Positions 42,506 to 50,696 of a stretch of 64,000 bases of DNA are shown here, piece by piece. The notes beneath the pieces are model-generated. The model ran no database searches. It saw nothing but the letters and a program-made list of their open reading frames with translations, and was not told the DNA's origin. How positions within the stretch are numbered: position 1 is the stretch's first letter; every line of letters starts with the position of its first letter. The stretch is from Weissella oryzae SG25 (lineage in GTDB: Bacteria > Bacillota > Bacilli > Lactobacillales > Lactobacillaceae): assembly GCF_000691805.2 (NCBI RefSeq), contig NZ_DF820487.1, positions 62,001-126,000 on the forward strand, in the 5' to 3' direction. The position numbers and the translations under genes were made by a program.

Positions 42506-42537
42506 TTGACAATAAGCGCAACATTTTGCGTTATAAT
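42506..42537 (+). promoter_or_regulatory. Promoter with 20-bp spacer and internal inverted repeat (MerR-like)
   Basis: Consensus TTGACA (42506-42511) and consensus TATAAT (42532-42537) are separated by 20 bp rather than 17. The spacer holds the inverted repeat CGCAA-N4-TTGCG (42517-42530). Over-long spacers with a central palindrome are the hallmark of promoters activated by MerR-family proteins. About 108 nt upstream of the methyltransferase gene. Confidence 0.6.
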
Positions 42538-42645
42538 GGAATGGCTATATTTATACAAAAACGAGTCAACTAGACGGTAAACGGATTAGTTTCGACAGTT
42601 TTGGCGGAAATTGAGCGCATTTAGCTATTAAATTTTGGAGATATT

Positions 42646-43635
42646 ATGTACGAAGCAATTGAAAATGCAACAATTAATTTAGAGGCAGCTAGGCAGATAT
42701 TAGTTGATAAATTAGACATGTCTGTAAGCGAAGCAAGTATTTTATTATTTGAACTAATGTTGAATCAGTCTGATGAAGCTTTTGCTGATTTAGCTGCTAC
42801 CGATTTAACAGAAATTAAAACTAGTTTAGAGAAGGCTGCTTTTAGTGATTTAAAGTTAGATGAAAAGCGTCAGGTTTTACAATTATTATTAGTTGGTATG
42901 CAACGGCAAGATCAGTTACAGGCAAATTATCAAATTACACCAGATGCAATTGGTATGTGGTTTAGTTATTTAGTCAGTCACATCACAAAAAATGAAACAG
43001 CACCGCAAATTATGGATTTAACGGCGGGCGCTGGAAACCTCTTAGCAACGATAGCCGAAAATGAGCCTAAGGGCGTTTATTCTGCACTTGAGAATGATGA
43101 TACGATGATTTCATTGGCTAGTGGCTTGGCAACACTATTGGGACAAACGTGGCAGCTTGAACATGATGATGCAGTTGCGGCTGAAATTAACACGCGTTTT
43201 GATGTTGTCATGGCAGACCTACCAGTAGGTTATTATCCTAAGGCGGTAAGTAATGATTTTGTAACTGCTAATCAAAGCGGTAAGTTGTCATATGTGCAAC
43301 ACTTATTAATTGAAAAAGCGGTTAAAATTTTAAAACCTGCTGGTACGGCGCTATTATTAGTTCCAGCTAATTTATTTGATACAGAGGCTGCTAAGGGATT
43401 GTTAAAATTTTTGCAGACAGAAAATGTTTATCTACAAGCCTTTTTGCGCTTCCCGGGGAAAATGTTTGCCAGTCAAGCCAATGCCAAGGCTTTGTTAGTC
43501 TTGCAAACAGCTGGCGAAGGGGTGAAACAAGCAAGCCCAGTCTTGCTGGCCGCTATTCCTTCGTACACAGACCAACAGGCAACTGAGCGCTTTTTAGCCG
43601 AATTAGATGCTTGGTTAATAGAGAATCATCTATAA
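42646..43635 (+). CDS. Class I SAM-dependent methyltransferase (YtxK-like, linked to comG)
   Basis: 329 residues. All-helical N-terminal part (about 1-90), then a Rossmann methyltransferase: SAM motif I IMDLTAGAGNLLATIAEN near 121-138, acidic motif SALENDD near 147, and catalytic motif MADLPVGYYP where N6-adenine enzymes have NPPF/Y. The order comG operon, this methyltransferase, ackA is conserved in many Lactobacillales and in Bacillus (ytxK). The substrate is not established: the motif suggests an amino-methylated nucleic acid, but D-L-P-V is atypical. RBS TTTGGAG. No cysteine. Confidence 0.85.
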   Translation: MYEAIENATINLEAARQILVDKLDMSVSEASILLFELMLNQSDEAFADLAATDLTEIKTSLEKAAFSDLKLDEKRQVLQLLLVGMQRQDQLQANYQITPDAIGMWFSYLVSHITKNETAPQIMDLTAGAGNLLATIAENEPKGVYSALENDDTMISLASGLATLLGQTWQLEHDDAVAAEINTRFDVVMADLPVGYYPKAVSNDFVTANQSGKLSYVQHLLIEKAVKILKPAGTALLLVPANLFDTEAAKGLLKFLQTENVYLQAFLRFPGKMFASQANAKALLVLQTAGEGVKQASPVLLAAIPSYTDQQATERFLAELDAWLIENHL

Positions 43636-43669
43636 AATTGATATATTTACCGCCGTTGACCGTTATTTA

Positions 43670-43678
43670 TGCTAAAAT
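43670..43678 (+). promoter_or_regulatory. Extended -10 promoter of ackA
   Basis: TGC-TAAAAT (43670-43678), 43 nt before the start codon, no good -35. The same nonamer precedes yebC, asp23 and plsX. Confidence 0.55.
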
Positions 43679-43720
43679 AGGATAGATATTTTGAACAAGT
43701 TCACAGAGGAGACAACTAAC

Positions 43721-44911
43721 ATGGCAATGATTATGGCAGTTAATGCCGGTTCTTCATCATTGAAATTTCAATTGATTGAGATGCCCGCGGAGAAAGTAAT
43801 TGCAAAAGGACAAGTTGAACGGATTGGTTTGACTGATTCAATTTTCACTTTAAAGTTTAATGGTGAAAAAGTAGAGTTGATCCAAGACATTAACGATCAC
43901 GAACAAGCAATTAATTTGCTGCTTAACCAACTGCAAGAGCACAATTTGATTGAGCAATTTAATGACATTAAGGGTGTTGGACACCGTGTTGTTGCTGGTG
44001 GTGAGTGGTTTAATAAATCACACATTATTGACGAGGATGCGCTAGAGAAGATTGAACGTCTTGCTTCATATGCACCATTACATAACCCAGCAAATGCTAT
44101 GGGAATCCGGGTTTTCCAAGAACTATTGCCTGATGCAGTTTCAGTTGCAGTCTTTGATACTGCCTTCCACCAGACATTGACAAGAGATAAGTACCTTTAT
44201 GCACTACCATATGAGTACTACACAAAGTACGGTGCACGTAAGTATGGAATGCATGGAACTTCTCACCGTTATGTTGCGCATCGTGGTGCCGAGGTAATGG
44301 GTCGTGATCTAAAAGACTTAAAGATGATTACTTTGCACCTAGGTGCAGGTGCTTCTGTAACTGCCATTAAAGATGGTGTTTCCTTTGATACATCAATGGG
44401 CTTCACCCCATTGGCTGGCTTGATGATGGCTACTCGTACAGGTGACGTTGATCCTTCATTGGTTTACTACATCCAAGAGCGTGAAGGCTTGACGAATGAG
44501 CAAATGTTAAACGTTCTAAACAAGAAGTCAGGTTTGTTGGGAATTTCAACAATTTCATCAGATATGCGTGACCTACAAGATGTTGAAGCTACAAATGAAC
44601 ATGCTGCTTTGGCAATGAAGATGTTCGTTAATCGTGTTGTGCGTTATGTTGGTGAATATACAGCCGAAATGGGTGGCCTAGATGCTTTGGTATTTACCGC
44701 TGGTATTGGTGAAAATTCTTCTATCATTCGCGAGCGAGTTTTGGAGCAATTAGCTTATATGGGAATTACCTTTGATCCTGAAGTAAACAAGCGACGTGAC
44801 GATGAAATGATTATTTCAAATCCAGATTCAAAGGTCACAGTAATGAAGATTGCTACAAATGAAGAGTTGATGATTGCACGTGATGTTCAAGAATTGATGA
44901 ATGAGCAATAA
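43721..44911 (+). CDS. ackA: Acetate kinase
   Basis: 396 residues. It converts acetyl phosphate and ADP to acetate and ATP. Motifs: MAVNAGSSSLKFQL at the N-terminus, HRVVAGGEWF, VFDTAFHQTL, YGMHGTSHRYV, TLHLGAGASVTAIKDG, DTSMGFTPLAGLMMATRTGDVDP, and FTAGIGENSS. ATG 43721 has GAGGAG about 8 nt upstream; a TTG at 43691 opens the same frame but has no RBS. Downstream of the com-linked methyltransferase as in many Firmicutes; ends before a long-stem terminator. No cysteine. Confidence 0.96.
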   Translation: MAMIMAVNAGSSSLKFQLIEMPAEKVIAKGQVERIGLTDSIFTLKFNGEKVELIQDINDHEQAINLLLNQLQEHNLIEQFNDIKGVGHRVVAGGEWFNKSHIIDEDALEKIERLASYAPLHNPANAMGIRVFQELLPDAVSVAVFDTAFHQTLTRDKYLYALPYEYYTKYGARKYGMHGTSHRYVAHRGAEVMGRDLKDLKMITLHLGAGASVTAIKDGVSFDTSMGFTPLAGLMMATRTGDVDPSLVYYIQEREGLTNEQMLNVLNKKSGLLGISTISSDMRDLQDVEATNEHAALAMKMFVNRVVRYVGEYTAEMGGLDALVFTAGIGENSSIIRERVLEQLAYMGITFDPEVNKRRDDEMIISNPDSKVTVMKIATNEELMIARDVQELMNEQ

Positions 44912-44943
44912 AAACTTGGCTTTGATTAGTTCTGGTAGGGTTG

Positions 44944-44965
44944 TTGAAAAATAATTATTTTTCAA
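44944..44965. repeat. Perfect 22-bp palindrome downstream of ackA
   Basis: Two perfect 11-bp arms with no spacer, TTGAAAAATAA followed by its reverse complement. It is A/T-rich and has no loop, so it could be a protein-binding site or part of a weak RNA hairpin upstream of the main ackA terminator. Confidence 0.45.
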
Positions 44966-44993
44966 TGGTGCTTTAATAGTTTATTTAAATACT

Positions 44994-45038
44994 GGGCGAA
45001 TAATACCGAGTGCAACCTTGGCTTTATTCGCCCTTTCT
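44994..45038 (+). terminator. Rho-independent terminator after ackA
   Basis: GGGCGAATAA (44994-45003) pairs perfectly with TTATTCGCCC (45024-45033), 20-nt interior with a further small stem, then TTTCTT. Confidence 0.78.
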
Positions 45039-45099
45039 TGTGATAAGTAAATTTAAAAACTAGTTTATTTACTACTAACAGAGCTGAGGCAGACCTTTT

Positions 45100-45127
45100 T
45101 TGACAGCTTTGTTAAAATAACTATTAA
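45100..45127 (+). promoter_or_regulatory. Promoter of priA
   Basis: TTGACA (45100-45105), 16-bp spacer, TATTAA (45122-45127). Confidence 0.5.
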
Positions 45128-45166
45128 AGTAATTCGTCTTTTTACGATTAATGTGGGGAGGTAAGT

Positions 45167-47587
45167 ATGAAGCAAGCAGCAGTAATTGTAGATGTACCGA
45201 CGATGCAAACCAATCAGCCCTACACATATTTAGTGCCAGAAAGCCTAGAGCAACTAATTGAAATTGGCATGCGCGTAACGGTACCCTTTGGACGTGGTAA
45301 CCGGTTGGTTCAAGGGTTTGTAACGGAAGTTCAAAGCATTGAACCAAGTGAAACTAATTTAAAGAGTATTGAGGAGTTAATAGAGCCAACCGCAGTCTTG
45401 AATACAGAGCTTTTGGCATTAGGGGCTTGGTTGGCTAATCGCAATTTTGCTTTTAAGATTAGTGTTTTACAGATGATGTTACCAAATGTAATGCGAGCAA
45501 AGTATACTAAGACGTTACAAGCACTTAATATAGATGCGATTGAGGATCCACAAGTTAAACAACTTTTTATTGACCGTAATACAATTACTTTTGATAGTGA
45601 GAATGTGCCAGTAGAGTTACTAGCTAATGTACAGCGAGCATTACGTTTGAATCAGTTACAAATCGGGTATATAGTAGGCAATCGAGCTAAGGAAAAGCTG
45701 GTTTTGGCAATAAAACCAGCCTTATCAGCAAGTGAATATGATCAAATAAGACAGGGCTTACGGTCAACGGCGCATAAGCAGGCACATTTGTTGACCTATT
45801 TAATGACAATGTCTAATGAATATCTACCACAAGCAGAATTAATTAAGCTATTGGGTATCGATGCCGGTTTAATTACACGGGCCGCTAAGAATGGGTGGGT
45901 CGAGCAAGCTAAGATTGAAGTTTATCGTTTACCAAAATTAACGGGAACAATCGAAACAACCCAAGCGCTAAAATTAAATTCTGAGCAGTTGCAGGCTTAT
46001 CAAGCAATAACAGAAACTGTAATTGCAAAGCAGAATGAGACCTTTTTGTTAGAGGGGATTACAGGTTCAGGAAAGACTGAAGTTTATTTACAGGCAATTG
46101 CTGAAACTTTGGCAATTGGTAGAACAGCTTTGATGCTAGTACCAGAGATTACCTTAACCCCACAAATGGTGCGTCGAGTACAAGGACGTTTTGGTGCGCA
46201 GGTTGCAGTTATGCATAGCGGTTTGTCAGATGGCGAGCGTTACGATGAGTGGCGGCGAATTAAACGTGGTGAAGTCAAAGTTGTGGTTGGTGCCCGTTCA
46301 GCAATTTTTGCGCCATTAGAAAATATTGGTTTAATTATTATTGATGAGGAACATGAAGGTTCTTATAAGCAAGATGAAAACCCACGTTATCATGCGCGTG
46401 ATGTAGCAATTTGGCGGGCAGAGTATCATCATGCAACGGTTGTTTTGGGCTCAGCGACGCCTTCCTTGGAAAGTCGCGCACGCGCACAAAAAGGGCGCTA
46501 TAAGTTATTGAAATTAACCAAACGCGCGCAAAATAGCAGTTTACCAACCGCTACAATTGTTGATATGCGCGAAGCCTTGCAAAACGGTTCGAATGAATTG
46601 TTTTCACCTTTATTGGCTGAAAAGCTAGTTGATCGTTTAAAAAAATCAGAACAAAGTGTGCTCTTACTCAATCGTCGTGGCTATGCAAATTTTTTGATGT
46701 GTCGCGATTGCGGATATGTACCTAAATGTAAAAATTGTGATTTAGCATTGACCATGCATACGGATACCGGCCGGATGGAGTGCCATTATTGTGGTTACAG
46801 TGAGCCAATTCCCAATAAGTGTGTCCAATGTGGTTCTGAGCGAATTCGCCCTTATGGTGCTGGCACGCAAAAAGTTGAACAAGTTTTACATAAGGAATTT
46901 CCACAGGCTCGTATTATGCGGATGGATGTAGACACAACGCGGCGAAAAGGTTCGGTTGACCAGATGTTAACAGACTTTGGTGAGAAGAAGGCTGATATCC
47001 TATTAGGAACACAAATGATTGCAAAGGGCTTAGATTTTCCGGATATTACTTTAGTTGGGGTACTGAATGCAGATACTTCACTAAGTGTGCCCGATTTTCG
47101 TGCCTCAGAACGTACCTTTCAATTATTAACACAGGTTGCTGGCCGCGCTGGTCGTGCCGACAAGCAAGGCGAAGTGGTTATTCAAACCTTCAACCCGGAG
47201 CATTATGCAATTCAGTTGGCGAGTCAGCAAAATTTTGAAGCATTCTATGAAACTGAGATGCGTCTACGCCACACTTGGCAATATTCGCCATATTTTTACA
47301 CATTACAAATTAAAATTGCTCATGAAGACCAAGCAGTTGCAGCTAAGATTGCTTATCAAACGGCAAATTGGTTAAAGCAGAAATTAGCAATAGATTCAAC
47401 CTTACTAGGACCGGCTGCTGGGGCAGTTAGCCGTTTAAAAAATAAGTACTACTATCGAATGTTAATTAAATTTAAAAATGATGATGGCTTAGAGATGGCT
47501 TTAAAGGAACTGATGCTTGCTGCACAGCGCTTACAAAAGCAAAAAGTAATACTAACGATTGATCGAGATCCCAATAATTTTATTTAA
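45167..47587 (+). CDS. priA: Primosomal protein PriA (replication-restart helicase)
   Basis: 806 residues. It recognises stalled forks and reloads the replisome. N-terminal DNA 3'-end binding domain (AAVIVDVPTMQTNQPYTYLVP, VTVPFGRGNRLVQGFV), winged helix, then SF2 helicase with Walker A LEGITGSGKTEVYLQ (near 295), DEEH box IIIDEEHEGSYKQDENPRYHARD, GSATPSLES, eight zinc-ligand cysteines in four CxxC pairs (CRDC, CKNC, CHYC, CVQC), and motifs LGTQMIAKGLDFP and QVAGRAGRADKQGEV. RBS GGGGAGG. The cysteines are all zinc ligands. Confidence 0.97.
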   Translation: MKQAAVIVDVPTMQTNQPYTYLVPESLEQLIEIGMRVTVPFGRGNRLVQGFVTEVQSIEPSETNLKSIEELIEPTAVLNTELLALGAWLANRNFAFKISVLQMMLPNVMRAKYTKTLQALNIDAIEDPQVKQLFIDRNTITFDSENVPVELLANVQRALRLNQLQIGYIVGNRAKEKLVLAIKPALSASEYDQIRQGLRSTAHKQAHLLTYLMTMSNEYLPQAELIKLLGIDAGLITRAAKNGWVEQAKIEVYRLPKLTGTIETTQALKLNSEQLQAYQAITETVIAKQNETFLLEGITGSGKTEVYLQAIAETLAIGRTALMLVPEITLTPQMVRRVQGRFGAQVAVMHSGLSDGERYDEWRRIKRGEVKVVVGARSAIFAPLENIGLIIIDEEHEGSYKQDENPRYHARDVAIWRAEYHHATVVLGSATPSLESRARAQKGRYKLLKLTKRAQNSSLPTATIVDMREALQNGSNELFSPLLAEKLVDRLKKSEQSVLLLNRRGYANFLMCRDCGYVPKCKNCDLALTMHTDTGRMECHYCGYSEPIPNKCVQCGSERIRPYGAGTQKVEQVLHKEFPQARIMRMDVDTTRRKGSVDQMLTDFGEKKADILLGTQMIAKGLDFPDITLVGVLNADTSLSVPDFRASERTFQLLTQVAGRAGRADKQGEVVIQTFNPEHYAIQLASQQNFEAFYETEMRLRHTWQYSPYFYTLQIKIAHEDQAVAAKIAYQTANWLKQKLAIDSTLLGPAAGAVSRLKNKYYYRMLIKFKNDDGLEMALKELMLAAQRLQKQKVILTIDRDPNNFI

Positions 47588-47600
47588 TCAAAGGAGCATT

Positions 47601-48554
47601 ATGACAAAAAGAATTATTTTTATGGGAACACCAGCGTTTTCAGTGCCTATTCTAGAAGCTTTGATTGCAGATCCAGCTTATGATGTGATTGCTGTATTAA
47701 CCCAACCAGATCGGCCAGTTGGTCGTAAGCGGGTGCTAACACCAACTCCAGTTAAAGTAGCGGCTGTTGCAGCGGGTATTCCAGTCTATCAACCAAGCAA
47801 ACTTTCTGGTAGTGAAGAGTTAGCGGAAATTATCGACCTTGAGGCTGATTTGCTAATTACTGCTGCCTATGGTCAATTCTTACCAAGTAAGCTATTAGCA
47901 TCGGCTAAAATAGCTGCAATTAATGTACATGCGTCATTACTTCCTAAGTATCGGGGTGGTGCACCTATCCATTATGCAGTAATGAATGGGGATGCCGAAA
48001 CTGGTGTTTCAATTATGTATATGATTAAAGCAATGGATGCAGGCGCTGTTTTGTCACAAGCGAAAATAAAGATTGAGGCTGAAGATAACACCGGAACAAT
48101 GTTTGAAAAGCTAAGTTTGCTTGGGCGCGATTTACTTTTGGAAACCCTACCTGAATTGATTGCTGGTAAGAATGTTCCAACTGAGCAAGATCCGGCCTTA
48201 GTTACTTTTTCACCAAATATTACAGCTGAGCAGGAAGTTTTGGACTTTACGCAACCAGCAATGATGATAAATAATCATATCCGCGGGTTGTATCCTTTCC
48301 CAATTGCCCACACAGTAATCAATGGTGTGCGTACGAAAATTCAAAAGGCGCATGTGTTAGCTGAAAAAACATTGGCAGCGCCAGGAACGGTCGTTTTAAA
48401 GGATAAACACGCCTTGCATATTGCTGCCGGTCAAGGAACTGTAATTGCAATTGATGAGTTACAACCAGCTGGTAAGCCTAAAATGGACATCACAGCCTAT
48501 CTAAATGGCCATGCCAATTTTGCCGAAGGAGAACAGGTAATTTCAAATGAGTAA
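47601..48554 (+). CDS. fmt: Methionyl-tRNA formyltransferase
   Basis: 317 residues. It formylates initiator Met-tRNA with 10-formyl-THF, the product of Fhs in this window. N-terminal hydrolase-like domain with RIIFMGTPAFSVPILEAL, the catalytic motif INVHASLLPKYRGGAPIHYAVMNGDAETGVSIMYM, and D-A-G-A-V-L; a C-terminal OB-fold tRNA-binding domain from about 205. ATG 47601 is preferred (AAGGAG upstream, directly after the priA stop); an earlier ATG lies inside priA. Its end overlaps rsmB by 8 nt. No cysteine. Confidence 0.96.
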   Translation: MTKRIIFMGTPAFSVPILEALIADPAYDVIAVLTQPDRPVGRKRVLTPTPVKVAAVAAGIPVYQPSKLSGSEELAEIIDLEADLLITAAYGQFLPSKLLASAKIAAINVHASLLPKYRGGAPIHYAVMNGDAETGVSIMYMIKAMDAGAVLSQAKIKIEAEDNTGTMFEKLSLLGRDLLLETLPELIAGKNVPTEQDPALVTFSPNITAEQEVLDFTQPAMMINNHIRGLYPFPIAHTVINGVRTKIQKAHVLAEKTLAAPGTVVLKDKHALHIAAGQGTVIAIDELQPAGKPKMDITAYLNGHANFAEGEQVISNE

Positions 48555-49920
48555 AGGAACTAATCAAAAGATTGCGCCTTGGGAACTAAATAATACCCGG
48601 GCTTTAGCAATTCGGACTTTAGAACGTGTACAAGATGGTGCTTATTCTAATTTACAATTAAATCAAATTATTAAAGAGTCTAATTTAGAGCCCCGGGATA
48701 TTCAATTATTAACCACAATTGTTTACGGTGTAATCCAACGCCGGATGACTTTGGAATTTTGGTTAAAACCTTTTGTGAAGGAACCAAAACTATTAGATGC
48801 TTGGGTACGCGAATTATTGTATACTGCAATCTTTCAATTAGCCTTTCTTGATAAGGTCCCAAAACATGCAATTTTTGATGAAACAATCAAGCTAGCTAAG
48901 CGACGCGGTCACGATGGAATTCGTAAGTTTGTTACCGGCGTATTGCATGCGATTGACCGACAAGGCTTGGCCGATTTTGCAACAATTGCTGATCCAATTG
49001 AGCGTTTAAGTATTGAAGCTTCATTACCTGCTTGGCTAATCCAGACAATGAGTAATGAACTTGGTTGGGAAAAGACCGTAACGATTGCACAGTCAATTAA
49101 CACGGCACCGGCGCAATCAGCCCGGGTTAATTTAGCGGTCACAACAGTTGAACTAGCAAGCGAACGTTTAGTCGCCGAAGGCTTTACCGTTGAGAAATCA
49201 CAAGTTACACCAGAAGGTTTAATTCTGCATGGTGGTCATGTCGCTAGCTCAGAAACGTTTAATGACGGTTGGGTTACTTTACAAGATGAATCAGCAATGT
49301 TGATGGTTCCTAGCTTACAAGTTGAGCCGGGTGATTTAGTCTTAGATGCCGCAGCGGCACCGGGTGGAAAAACGACCCAGATTGCACGTTATCTTTCAAA
49401 AGCGGCTGGCGGTCAGGCAACGGCTTTGGATATTCATGCGCACAAGGTCGATTTGATTAAGGCCAATGCTGAACGTTTAAAGGTTGCGGACCGAGTAAAG
49501 CCAGTTTTGTTAGATGCACGAAAGGTTGACGAGCAATTTGCTGATGAAACTTTTGACCGAATTTTGGTCGATGCACCGTGCTCTGGTTTTGGCTTACTAA
49601 GACGTAAGCCAGAGATTCGTTATGGCAAGAGTATGGCGGATAGTGAGAACTTACAAAAGATTCAGTTAGCAATTTTGGACGCTGTTGCGCCAAAGTTAAA
49701 GGCTGGTGGCCGGATGGTTTATGGTACTTGTACGATTTTGAAAAATGAAAATGAAGATGTTATTGATCAGTTTTTAGCAAGTCATTCAGATTTCAAACTT
49801 GTGCCAACGTACACAGAATTTAGTTTGAATGCAAGTGATGGGCGTGGTATGGTACATATGTTCCCTGATGACTTTGCATCAGACGGGTTCTTTATTGCGA
49901 CCTTGGAAAAGCAAGCATAA
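48547..49920 (+). CDS. rsmB: 16S rRNA (cytosine967-C5)-methyltransferase
   Basis: 457 residues. NusB-like N-terminal RNA-binding domain (ALAIRTLERVQDGAYSNLQLNQIIKE), then a methyltransferase domain with SAM motif LDAAAAPGGKTTQIA near 263 and the two catalytic cysteines typical of m5C enzymes: VDAPCSGFGLLRRKPEIR and MVYGTCTILKNENE. These are its only cysteines. Start overlaps the fmt end (8 nt); stp follows after 32 nt. Confidence 0.96.
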   Translation: MSKGTNQKIAPWELNNTRALAIRTLERVQDGAYSNLQLNQIIKESNLEPRDIQLLTTIVYGVIQRRMTLEFWLKPFVKEPKLLDAWVRELLYTAIFQLAFLDKVPKHAIFDETIKLAKRRGHDGIRKFVTGVLHAIDRQGLADFATIADPIERLSIEASLPAWLIQTMSNELGWEKTVTIAQSINTAPAQSARVNLAVTTVELASERLVAEGFTVEKSQVTPEGLILHGGHVASSETFNDGWVTLQDESAMLMVPSLQVEPGDLVLDAAAAPGGKTTQIARYLSKAAGGQATALDIHAHKVDLIKANAERLKVADRVKPVLLDARKVDEQFADETFDRILVDAPCSGFGLLRRKPEIRYGKSMADSENLQKIQLAILDAVAPKLKAGGRMVYGTCTILKNENEDVIDQFLASHSDFKLVPTYTEFSLNASDGRGMVHMFPDDFASDGFFIATLEKQA

Positions 49921-49952
49921 TTTTGTAGGAAAACAGAGAGGCCAATAACAAC

Positions 49953-50696
49953 ATGAAAATCACATATGCGTCCGATCGAGGGCGGGTACGCGCTGATAAT
50001 CAAGACTATGTTGATGTATTCGTAAATACTAGGGGTAGCCAGTTGGCAATTGTTGCTGACGGTGTTGGTGGTGAGTTTGGTGGCGATGTTGCATCAACCA
50101 TGGCAGTTTTACATCTAGGAAATGAATGGCGTTTAACTGACGTGGCTGATGCAAACGCTGGGCGTAGTTGGCTAGAAGCCATGGCAGCGCAAGAAAATAC
50201 AACGATTTTAAATGCCGGACGTCGTTATAGGACGTTAAAAGGGATGGCAACAACATTGGTTGTCGCAATTATTTTAGCGGATCAAGTAATCATTGCTAAC
50301 TTAGGCGATTCCCGTGCTTATTTATTGCGTAATCGTGAGTTACGGCAAATTACTGAAGACCATAATCTAGCTGGCGAATTGTTTAGACAAGGAGCGATTA
50401 CAGCTGATCAAGCAGCTGAACATCCTGGTCGCCACATCATTACCCGTTCTTTAGGGGTGGGGGAAGATGTGGCTTTAGACATCTATCAATTTGCTTTGCA
50501 AGTGGATGATTTACTACTTTTGACAACAGATGGGTTACCAAAAGTTTTGTCAGATAAGGAAATTGTCAATGAAATTGAAAATGCCGATTCACAAAAATCA
50601 GCAGTTGAAAATCTAATTAAGAATGTTAATGCAGGTGGTGGACCTGATAATGTAACAGTCCTTTTGGGTTATCAGGAAAACGAGGGCCAAATCTAA
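49953..50696 (+). CDS. stp: PP2C-type Ser/Thr protein phosphatase
   Basis: 247 residues, PPM family, metal-dependent phosphatase opposing PknB. Motifs: SDRGRVRADNQDYVDV, ADGVGGEFGGDVAS (metal-binding D in DGVGG), MATTLVVAI, ANLGDSRAYLLRN, LTTDGLPKVLSD, and GGGPDNVTVLL near the C-terminus (metal-binding D-N). All metal-site aspartates expected are seen. RBS GAGAGG. The stop TAA overlaps the pknB start ATG, giving a coupled phosphatase-kinase pair. No cysteine. Confidence 0.95.
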   Translation: MKITYASDRGRVRADNQDYVDVFVNTRGSQLAIVADGVGGEFGGDVASTMAVLHLGNEWRLTDVADANAGRSWLEAMAAQENTTILNAGRRYRTLKGMATTLVVAIILADQVIIANLGDSRAYLLRNRELRQITEDHNLAGELFRQGAITADQAAEHPGRHIITRSLGVGEDVALDIYQFALQVDDLLLLTTDGLPKVLSDKEIVNEIENADSQKSAVENLIKNVNAGGGPDNVTVLLGYQENEGQI

